Shown: in pieces, positions 58,272 through 64,000 of the stretch
How the letters are laid out: every line of letters starts with the position of its first letter
Position numbering within the stretch: the first letter of the stretch is position 1
Assembly: GCF_017368475.1 (NCBI RefSeq)
Contig: NZ_JAFNJE010000002.1
Location: forward strand, 186,001-250,000
Direction of reading: 5' to 3'
Length of the DNA: 64,000 nucleotides
DNA from: Alteromonas sp. 5E99-2
GTDB lineage: Bacteria > Pseudomonadota > Gammaproteobacteria > Enterobacterales > Alteromonadaceae
The notes under the pieces: generated by a model
The model's input: the letters and a program-made list of their open reading frames with translations, nothing else
The model's database searches: none
What the model was told of the DNA's origin: nothing
Made by a program: the position numbers and the translations under genes

Positions 58272-58958
58272 ATGGATAAGAAAGGTAAAACATCCCTTGT
58301 GAGTACAGAAGACATACAAGAGATAGCCAGTCAACTGAGTTGCCCATCAGGTAGTAAAGGAAAAGAAATAGGTGAGCTGCTTCATTCAACCAATATAGAT
58401 ATGATCCATGAAAGCATTTTGGCACTTCAATTGAAGGATCACCACAATGTATTAGAGCTCGGTCATGGCAATTGTTCTCACTTATCGTATCTAATGAAAA
58501 AAGCGACCGATTTAAAATACGTAGGGATGGAAATATCAGACGTCATGCAGCAAGAAGCAGAGCGTATCAATGAACCCTTCATAAACAAAAATCAGGCTTT
58601 ATTCAAAGTTTTCGATGGCATGAACATACCGAATACAGACAGTTTTTTCGATGCGGCTTTTTCTGTTAATACACTGTATTTTTGGGAGCAACCAAGAGCC
58701 TTTTTAAATGAAATATACCGGGTATTGAAAACCCAAGGCGTACTTGTTGTGACCTTTGTAAATAAGGCTTCTATGGAGCTATTACCCTTTGTTGCACAAA
58801 CCAATGTATTTACATTATATGATCAGCAAAAATTCTTGAGTTTGGTAAGTGACACTAACTTTCAAGTTACCGCAGTAGAAACAACAATAGAGCAAGTGAA
58901 AAGCAAAACAGGAGAGTGGGTTAATAGAGAATACTGTATCGCTATATTGACTAAATAA
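58272..58958 (+). CDS. Class I SAM-dependent methyltransferase
   Basis: The protein has about 228 residues from ATG 58272; a TTG at 58215 would add 19 residues without family support. Rossmann-fold methyltransferase motifs are visible: motif I NVLELGHGNCSHLSYL (E/DxGxGxG form), the acidic residue ending strand two in YVGMEISDVM, motif IV FDAAFSVNTLYFWEQP, and the post-motif LNEIYRVLKTQGVLVVTF. The pattern matches the Methyltransf_11 group that acts on small molecules or quinones. The substrate is unknown. It lies 130 nt after the antiporter. Confidence 0.82.
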   Translation: MDKKGKTSLVSTEDIQEIASQLSCPSGSKGKEIGELLHSTNIDMIHESILALQLKDHHNVLELGHGNCSHLSYLMKKATDLKYVGMEISDVMQQEAERINEPFINKNQALFKVFDGMNIPNTDSFFDAAFSVNTLYFWEQPRAFLNEIYRVLKTQGVLVVTFVNKASMELLPFVAQTNVFTLYDQQKFLSLVSDTNFQVTAVETTIEQVKSKTGEWVNREYCIAILTK

Positions 58959-59031
58959 CCTGAGCTTTAGCGTCCTGTATCTCTATTAACTTTAAAAATA
59001 CCCATCTTCGTGTACCGGCTTCAGATTACAT

Positions 59032-59063
59032 AAAAAAGGCAAAGTAAATACTTTGCCTTTTTT
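59032..59063. terminator. Strong bidirectional terminator after the bufferin operon
   Basis: A perfect 14-bp stem (AAAAAAGGCAAAGT with ACTTTGCCTTTTTT) around a 4-nt loop separates the convergent methyltransferase and DoxX genes and can end transcription from either side. Confidence 0.9.
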
Positions 59064-59078
59064 GTTCAATGTTCTTTT

Positions 59079-59591
59079 TTACTTTTCTAATTTGAAAAGT
59101 TTATCTAGTGACAATCGACCTGGGCCAAATGACAATATTGTTAACAAGCTTAAGAACCACCATACCGCAGGGTTCCACCAATGATCCCATTCAGGGAATA
59201 CAGCCAGTTGAATAAACAATGTCATACCGATAAGGCCGGCAGCACCAAGTCTAGATAGAAGACCGAGAATCAATAAAATAGGAAGTACAACTTCCATTAC
59301 CCCTGCAGCTATTGCTAACTTCTCGATAATTGAAACAGTCATTGAGCCTTCAACATAATCTAATGTATTTGGATCACATAACAGCAACGCGCCTTCTCTA
59401 ATTGGATCTGGACAGAAAAATTCGTAAAGAAACAGGTCGTACTTTTCTTCATTGAATTGTAAAAAACCATTCCATTTCGTCAAGCCAGAATTCAAGAACA
59501 CTTTCGCAGCCATTAAACGAACCAGCAACAAAGCGATATCTTGAGAAAAACGGCTCACTAAATTTGTAAAACTTTGATATAAAGAAATCAC
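59079..59591 (-). CDS. DoxX-family membrane protein of the bufferin operon
   Basis: The protein has 170 residues with four predicted membrane helices in the DoxX pattern (ALLLVRLMAAKVFLNSGLTKWNGF at the start, then VMEVVLPILLILGLLSRLGAAGLIGMTLFIQ in two parts, and WWNPAVWWFLSLLTILSFGPG near the end). DoxX proteins commonly close DUF692-DUF2063-DUF2282 operons. In that setting they may supply electrons or help handle the redox state of the modified peptide; this is inference. It starts 7 nt after the DUF2063 gene and is the last gene of the operon. Confidence 0.88.
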   Translation of the reverse strand: MISLYQSFTNLVSRFSQDIALLLVRLMAAKVFLNSGLTKWNGFLQFNEEKYDLFLYEFFCPDPIREGALLLCDPNTLDYVEGSMTVSIIEKLAIAAGVMEVVLPILLILGLLSRLGAAGLIGMTLFIQLAVFPEWDHWWNPAVWWFLSLLTILSFGPGRLSLDKLFKLEK

Positions 59592-59598
59592 AGTATTA

Positions 59599-60345
59599 CT
59601 ACACCTTTTCTGTTAATAAATTATTAGTTATCAGTTGAGAAAAAATAGCGCTTATGTCTATTTCCTCATGTTGTGAAGCCGCTTCTGCAGCTTCAGTAAG
59701 TGGCTTACCTGAATGTATAGAATAAATAAATTCATACTCTCCAGCTAATAACGACCGATGCAGTATAATGCCATTCGCGTCTCGCCACATTAAAATAAAC
59801 TCTTTCTCAGGGTTAATTGCATGTTGTTGTGTCAATTCCCCCTCTTTTAACTCAGACCATACTGACGAAACTGACCATTCAGTTACCACCAAAGAGGCAC
59901 TCGACGCTAACCCCAAAGACACTTCATCAATATTTTCCATCCAGCGAGCCAAATCACTTTCGCTAGGCGCTGTACTGGATTTGGCAAAATAAACCTGATT
60001 CCACGTATTGTCTAATTTAGCTAAATCACTCACGTAATCAAGATTTTGCTCTTTTAACATGTTCAACAAAAATGTCGGCATGTCATTGCCATAATCCGCT
60101 AACACTTTAGAACTCGGTGTATTGTGATCAACATACTGCCTTGCAACATAGTGAAAATACTCTTCACCCAATGCAGATACACAAGATTGAAAACGACGTT
60201 TTAATGTATCAACACAAGAAGACAGAAAGGTATTTCTAAAAATAGCTAATTTATGCTCGTCTTCATCGCTGGACAAAAACGGACGCATGACTTCGCTATT
60301 TCCATCTTTGACATAAGATGCCAATGCAGAAAAGTAATCAGCCAT
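59599..60345 (-). CDS. bufC: BufC-type DUF2063 partner protein
   Basis: The protein has 248 residues of the DUF2063 (HvfC/BufC) family, with no signal peptide. The N-terminal domain has the family text (RNTFLSSCVDTLKRRFQSC, then YVDHNTPSSKVLADYGNDMPTFL), and the C-terminal winged-helix-like domain resembles a RiPP recognition element. In bufferin systems this protein assists the DUF692 oxygenase in binding the precursor peptide. Its start overlaps the end of the DUF692 gene by 8 nt, a sign of translational coupling. Confidence 0.88.
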   Translation of the reverse strand: MADYFSALASYVKDGNSEVMRPFLSSDEDEHKLAIFRNTFLSSCVDTLKRRFQSCVSALGEEYFHYVARQYVDHNTPSSKVLADYGNDMPTFLLNMLKEQNLDYVSDLAKLDNTWNQVYFAKSSTAPSESDLARWMENIDEVSLGLASSASLVVTEWSVSSVWSELKEGELTQQHAINPEKEFILMWRDANGIILHRSLLAGEYEFIYSIHSGKPLTEAAEAASQHEEIDISAIFSQLITNNLLTEKV

Positions 60346-61183
60346 GAGCCAACTCTTTATGACTTGACTGAATTATCTGTGATGCAAAATCTCTCTCTTT
60401 CATTAATTCAGCAAGAGGAGGCAAATTTGCATCTCGCTCGATCAAGACAGGTTTTTTACCTGTTTGAGAGATAACATCTCTTAGCAGCTCCCACACATTA
60501 TGAGACACAGGAGCATCGTGAGAATCAATCAGTAAATTCTTATCATTTGGATCATATGAATGACCTGCCACATGAATTTCACCTATGGCGTTGGCGTCAA
60601 GTATTTGAATATATTCATTCAAATCAATGGCAATATTTTTACTACTAATAAATAGGTTGTTTACATCTAAAAGGACACCACAACCCGTTTTGTGAACTAA
60701 TTCCATCAAAAATTCAGCTTCACCGTAATCAGAGGCCATTTCAATATAGTTAGAAGGATTTTCTACCAATATTGGGCGTTGAATCGTATCTTGAACTCGA
60801 TGAATGTTATCAGCCGTAAAAGCTAGACTCGCTTTTGTTCTAGGAACAGGCATTAAATTATTGAAATAATGACCTTCTAGACCTGACCAAGCAATATGCT
60901 CGGAAAAAGAAGCGACCTTAACCGAATCACACAATTTTTTAATTCGAGCGAGATGGTCTTTACATACAGGTTCTGGACTACCTAAAGAAGCGCCTACACC
61001 GTGAATACTTAAAGGGATTTTGTTGGCTAACTCTTGGAGAGTTTGGAGTCTTGGACCGCCATCAATTAAATAATTTTCGGCGTGGATTTCAAACCATAAT
61101 CCAGGTTGATTGAAGTTATGTAACTCTGAAAAAAACTCTGGCTTTAAACCAATGCCGGCATCAGCCGGCAATGAAGTGATCAT
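60338..61183 (-). CDS. bufB: BufB-type DUF692 multinuclear iron oxygenase (MNIO)
   Basis: The protein has 281 residues of the TIM-barrel DUF692 family, whose known members (MbnB, BufB and others) are multinuclear non-heme iron oxygenases that modify cysteines in peptides. Candidate iron ligands are complete: His34 (FEIHAENYL), His61 (SIHGVGASLG), Glu95-His96 (FSEHIAWS), Glu141 (VENPSNY), Asp173 (LDVNNL), His204 and His208 (EIHVAGHSY), Asp220 and His222 (IDSHDAP), and Glu249. It should convert two cysteines of the bufA product to thiooxazoles. It lies 14 nt after bufA. Confidence 0.92.
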   Translation of the reverse strand: MITSLPADAGIGLKPEFFSELHNFNQPGLWFEIHAENYLIDGGPRLQTLQELANKIPLSIHGVGASLGSPEPVCKDHLARIKKLCDSVKVASFSEHIAWSGLEGHYFNNLMPVPRTKASLAFTADNIHRVQDTIQRPILVENPSNYIEMASDYGEAEFLMELVHKTGCGVLLDVNNLFISSKNIAIDLNEYIQILDANAIGEIHVAGHSYDPNDKNLLIDSHDAPVSHNVWELLRDVISQTGKKPVLIERDANLPPLAELMKERDFASQIIQSSHKELAHG

Positions 61184-61197
61184 AACTCAGTCAACGA

Positions 61198-61548
61198 TTA
61201 TGCAATCGGAGATTTTGAAGCTGGACCATTTGGAGTTACGATGAACTCACATGAACCTTTAGGCGCATATGTCCAAGCATCTTTTTGGAAATCAACAGTA
61301 GAAGTACCTTCACAGCTTGTACCTGCACCGGCTTTACAATCATTTTCACCAGCTAGTGCGATACCGTAGCACTTATCTTTACGACCACGTAAACGCTCGC
61401 CACCTTTCCACTCTTGGATAGCTGTTTGTACCGCTTCTGGCGCGCCTTCAGCTACAGTAAGTTGATCATTTGGAGCAGCCATCGCGCCTTGAGAAGCCGC
61501 AATTGCACAACCTAAAACTAATGCTAATTTTGTCTGTTGCTTATTCAT
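61198..61548 (-). CDS. bufA: Bufferin-type RiPP precursor (DUF2282, BufA1-like)
   Basis: The protein has 116 residues: a signal peptide (about 1-24, ending GAMA), a leader-like helix (about 30-50), then a core with four cysteines at 60, 71, 79 and 100 in [26 protein letters not shown] and KGSCEF. The spacing and the DAWTYxPKGSC ending are those of DUF2282 bufferins. In characterised members the inner two cysteines become thiooxazoles and the outer pair forms a disulfide, giving a periplasmic copper-binding peptide. It is the first gene of the operon bufA-bufB-bufC-doxX. Confidence 0.92.
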   Translation of the reverse strand: MNKQQTKLALVLGCAIAASQGAMAAPNDQLTVAEGAPEAVQTAIQEWKGGERLRGRKDKCYGIALAGENDCKAGAGTSCEGTSTVDFQKDAWTYAPKGSCEFIVTPNGPASKSPIA

Positions 61549-61595
61549 AATAGTGTAACCTTATAGTTAAAATTTAGTTGCCTAGATGACATATC

Positions 61596-61623
61596 AATTT
61601 AGTCTACTAAATTTCGTTGTCAA
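61596..61623 (-). promoter_or_regulatory. Promoter and operator candidate of the bufferin operon
   Basis: On the minus strand a TTGACA box (61618-61623) is followed after 16 bp by TAAATT (61596-61601), about 50-75 nt before the bufA ATG. The spacer and -10 lie inside an inverted repeat AATTTAGT-CT-ACTAAATT (61596-61613), and a third AATTTAGT half-site lies at 61571-61578. This fits a repressor that blocks a sigma-70 promoter. It does not look like a CueR or Fur site. Confidence 0.55.
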
Positions 61624-61710
61624 CGTTGGCGTTCGAAAAATAAGACCTCGTCACATTGGACAAAATTTCAATTTTTTTTACATTTTTCTTTTCAAGCCGA
61701 TTTCGTTTTA

Positions 61711-62175
61711 TTAAAAACTACGGCCAAAAGCCAATCCGAATACGACGGCATTGTCTGCTCCAGCATGTATATCATAATGTAATTGGGGAGACAGGGTAAA
61801 ACCGTTTTCAAACTCAAACTCATATAACAAACCAACTCTGGTAATAAAAATCTCTTCATCAGAAGTAATTTCAATTCCGGGGCCAATTTGTGCCATAAAA
61901 CCTTCAAAGAAATGAATATCTGCCACGGCTAAAACAGACCAGGCATCAATATCACCAGCAGCATATTCTATTACAGTCCCTAAACCAAGTAGTTGATTAA
62001 CTCGATACTCATAATCAACACCGGTACTAAAACCAAATTCTTCCCCTTTAATATTTGTTCCACCTAAAAATAAAGAAAGATGATGGGGGCTATGTTCAAA
62101 ATGGTTTTCTGCTTCCACCAATGGCACTATCGAAAATAACAAAATAAAACTGTAAATTAACTTCATTTTACTCAA
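61711..62175 (-). CDS. Small outer-membrane beta-barrel protein
   Basis: The protein has 154 residues with a signal peptide (about 1-22, ending LVEA). The mature part alternates hydrophobic and polar residues in about eight strands (for example VDYEYRVNQLLGLGTVIEYAAG and RVGLLYEFEFENGFTLSPQLHYDIHAG) and ends in a C-terminal phenylalanine (FGRSF), the outer-membrane insertion signal. This fits the OmpW/OmpX-like small porin class. The function is unknown. It has its own upstream region and need not belong to the neighbouring bufferin operon. Confidence 0.8.
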   Translation of the reverse strand: MSKMKLIYSFILLFSIVPLVEAENHFEHSPHHLSLFLGGTNIKGEEFGFSTGVDYEYRVNQLLGLGTVIEYAAGDIDAWSVLAVADIHFFEGFMAQIGPGIEITSDEEIFITRVGLLYEFEFENGFTLSPQLHYDIHAGADNAVVFGLAFGRSF

Positions 62176-62274
62176 CCTTATTTTAATTACATGTAAGTAG
62201 ATGTACTCATAGCTAAAGACCGCATAAGCAGTTAGTTTATTGCGATACTCTAAATATAGCCATGTAATGCACCA

Positions 62275-62291
62275 TTTACAAAAAATGTAAA
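62275..62291. promoter_or_regulatory. Inverted repeat TTTACA-AAAAA-TGTAAA
   Basis: This 17-bp inverted repeat lies in the 234-bp divergent gap between the outer-membrane barrel gene and the glutamate-synthase-like gene. It may be an operator; no known regulator is proposed. Confidence 0.3.
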
Positions 62292-62409
62292 CACGATGCT
62301 AAACTAAGATTTGGAGAAAAACATCCGGTGAAATTTTAAGTCTCTTCCCCCTTTCTCATGCATGTAGTGAATAAAGTTAATTCCTAATAATTATAAAAAG
62401 GAGACATGA

Positions 62410-63993
62410 ATGACCGTACGTCAAAAGTTCGTGCTATTTATATTTAGTTCTAGTTTATTGATAGCCGCATTTTCAATACTGTCTATATACGCCTTATGGG
62501 CGTTTGCGATAGTGGGGCCTATTATCGCAATGGGTCTATACGATATGTTTCAAGCAAAACATTCTATTCGACGTTTATATCCAGTACTCGGAAGATTTAG
62601 GTATCTATTGGAATCATTTAGAGACGAAATCCAACAGTATTTTGTTGAATCAGACACCAGTGGCGCCCCTATTCCAAGAGAATTTCGCTCTTTAGTATAT
62701 CAACGGGCAAAAGGCGCTAGGGATACCCGTCCTTTTGGTACTATATTCGATGTAAACCGTGCGGGATATGAGTGGGTAAACCACTCTATGCAGCCGAAAC
62801 ACCTTACTGATTTTAATCCTAGAGTGAAGTTTGGTGGCCCAGATTGTAAGCAGCCTTATATGGCTTCACCACTGAACATTTCAGCAATGAGTTATGGCGC
62901 GTTAAGTAAGAACGCAATTATGTCGCTAAACCGCGGAGCAAAACTGGGTGGTTTTTCTCATAATACTGGCGAGGGTAGTCTCAGCCCTTACCATTTAGAA
63001 CACGGTGGTGACATTGTGTGGCAAATAGGTACAGGTTATTTTGGTTGCCGTGACGATGAAGGTAACTTTAACCCAGAGACATTTAAAACCAATTCTGCAC
63101 GCGATGTAGTTAAAATGATTGAGATAAAACTTTCTCAAGGTGCCAAACCTGGTCACGGTGGTATTTTACCAGCGGCTAAGTTAACCGAAGAAATAGCGGC
63201 AATTCGCCATGTTCCTATGGGAAAAGACGTGGTATCTCCACCAGCTCACTCTGCTTTTAGTACTCCAATTGGGTTACTGAACTTTGTTAAGAAATTGCGA
63301 GAACTTTCCGAAGGTAAACCTGTTGGTTTTAAACTCTGTATCGGTCGTAGGGATGAATTCCTCGCAATTTGTAAAGCCATGATTGAAACAGGCATTACGC
63401 CAGACTTCATTACTGTTGATGGCGGCGAAGGCGGCACAGGTGCGGCACCTGTAGAAATGACAAACTCGGTGGGGACTCCCATTAAAGATGCATTAATTTT
63501 CGTAAACAACGCGCTTATTGGATTTGGTTTAAAAGACAAAATTCGTATTATTGCCTCAGGCAAAATGCTATCTGCTTTCCATATTCTTAGAGCGATTGCG
63601 TTAGGTGCTGATGCAGTAAATTCAGCGCGAGGAATGATGTTGTCTTTGGGTTGTATTCAAGCCAGAACATGTAACTCTGATCACTGCCCTACTGGCATTG
63701 CGACGCAGAATCCATCAAGAAACAAAGCGATTATTGTGACCGATAAATCGCAACGTGTTGCGAACTTCCACAAAGAAACCATCACTAATTTAGTAGAACT
63801 TGTTGGTGCAGCAGGCTTAGATAACTTAGATCAATTAGAGCCTAGACATATAAACCGTCGTGTACAAGGTACAGATGTGCAAAACTATGCTCAGTTATAC
63901 CCTGTTGTAACAAAAGGCTGCTTACTTGATCCAAGTACAATTCCAGAATCATTTAGTTACGATATGGAACACGCAAACGCTGCGTCTTGGTAA
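62410..63993 (+). CDS. FMN-binding glutamate synthase family protein, membrane-anchored
   Basis: The protein has 527 residues. Two N-terminal membrane helices (about 8-45) precede a GltB-like FMN domain. The glycine-rich FMN/2-oxoglutarate loops (MSYGALSKNAIMSLNRGA, then VDGGEGGTGAAPVEMTNS) and the iron-sulfur cysteines Cys415, Cys421 and Cys426 (GCIQARTCNSDHCPTGIATQ) are intact. It lacks the glutaminase domain of true glutamate synthase, so it cannot make glutamate from glutamine alone. Relatives are stand-alone proteins of uncertain function. A ribosome-binding site (AAGGAG) lies 7 nt before the ATG. Confidence 0.9.
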   Translation: MTVRQKFVLFIFSSSLLIAAFSILSIYALWAFAIVGPIIAMGLYDMFQAKHSIRRLYPVLGRFRYLLESFRDEIQQYFVESDTSGAPIPREFRSLVYQRAKGARDTRPFGTIFDVNRAGYEWVNHSMQPKHLTDFNPRVKFGGPDCKQPYMASPLNISAMSYGALSKNAIMSLNRGAKLGGFSHNTGEGSLSPYHLEHGGDIVWQIGTGYFGCRDDEGNFNPETFKTNSARDVVKMIEIKLSQGAKPGHGGILPAAKLTEEIAAIRHVPMGKDVVSPPAHSAFSTPIGLLNFVKKLRELSEGKPVGFKLCIGRRDEFLAICKAMIETGITPDFITVDGGEGGTGAAPVEMTNSVGTPIKDALIFVNNALIGFGLKDKIRIIASGKMLSAFHILRAIALGADAVNSARGMMLSLGCIQARTCNSDHCPTGIATQNPSRNKAIIVTDKSQRVANFHKETITNLVELVGAAGLDNLDQLEPRHINRRVQGTDVQNYAQLYPVVTKGCLLDPSTIPESFSYDMEHANAASW

Positions 63994-64000
63994 GACACTA

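Overview
The window is a contiguous, gene-dense piece of a marine gammaproteobacterial chromosome. It most resembles Alteromonadaceae (Alteromonas, Paraglaciecola, Glaciecola and relatives). The case rests on low GC (about 40 % by eye), on gene families concentrated in Alteromonadales and Vibrionales (DUF2982, DUF3392 and DUF3718 proteins, an astCAD-DUF1338 operon), and on marine-lifestyle genes: a PL7 alginate lyase, two chemoreceptors, a proton-coupled peptide transporter and a Na+/H+ antiporter. I saw no rRNA, tRNA, CRISPR array, prophage or transposase gene.

Layout. 0-7 kb: a chemoreceptor, then the arginine succinyltransferase operon astC-astA-astD-DUF1338 behind a promoter with a palindromic operator candidate. 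7-14 kb: parC with a small NTF2-fold gene, a large 7TMR-DISM hybrid histidine kinase, and a DUF2982 protein. 14-18 kb: an RND pump and its adaptor. 18.5-22 kb: pyrB, hemL and an adenylate cyclase packed head to tail. 22-25.8 kb: small unknown genes, then ggt followed 3 nt later by an atypical DyP-type peroxidase homologue. 25.9-27.7 kb: glnK-amtB behind a sigma-54 promoter with NtrC-like sites. 27.7-32.5 kb: a TonB-like anchor protein, a 193-bp fold-back mobile element inserted at the stop codon of mrcB, then mrcB and mltB. 32.5-37.6 kb: a YHS protein, an unknown membrane protein, a PL7 alginate lyase, a DMT exporter and an aminoglycoside-phosphotransferase-fold kinase. 37.8-41.4 kb: a chemoreceptor divergent from an orphan sugar-binding protein. 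41.4-49 kb: hrpB, purU, a yjjG-like nucleotidase and a double-GT2 glycosyltransferase whose reading frame extends upstream without a canonical start codon. 49-54 kb: a secreted NTF2-like protein, asd, the divergent argP/argO pair and an NfeD-stomatin pair. 54-59 kb: a POT transporter, a relic of a LuxR-type regulator, a DUF3718 protein, a CPA1 antiporter and a methyltransferase. 59-61.6 kb: a bufferin-type operon (bufA-bufB-bufC-doxX). 61.7-64 kb: a small outer-membrane barrel and a GltB-like FMN protein.

Most interesting points. (1) The four-gene bufferin locus, a metal-binding RiPP system built around a DUF692/MNIO enzyme, has a palindromic operator candidate overlapping its promoter. (2) The DyP-family protein keeps the heme-ligand His but has Tyr and Leu where the distal catalytic Asp and Arg should be, and it is apparently co-transcribed with gamma-glutamyltransferase. 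(3) The fold-back element at the mrcB stop codon has 8-bp target duplications. (4) Two near-identical 34-bp promoters lie 2 kb apart, before asd and before the glycosyltransferase. The second of these supports initiation of the glycosyltransferase at a non-canonical codon.
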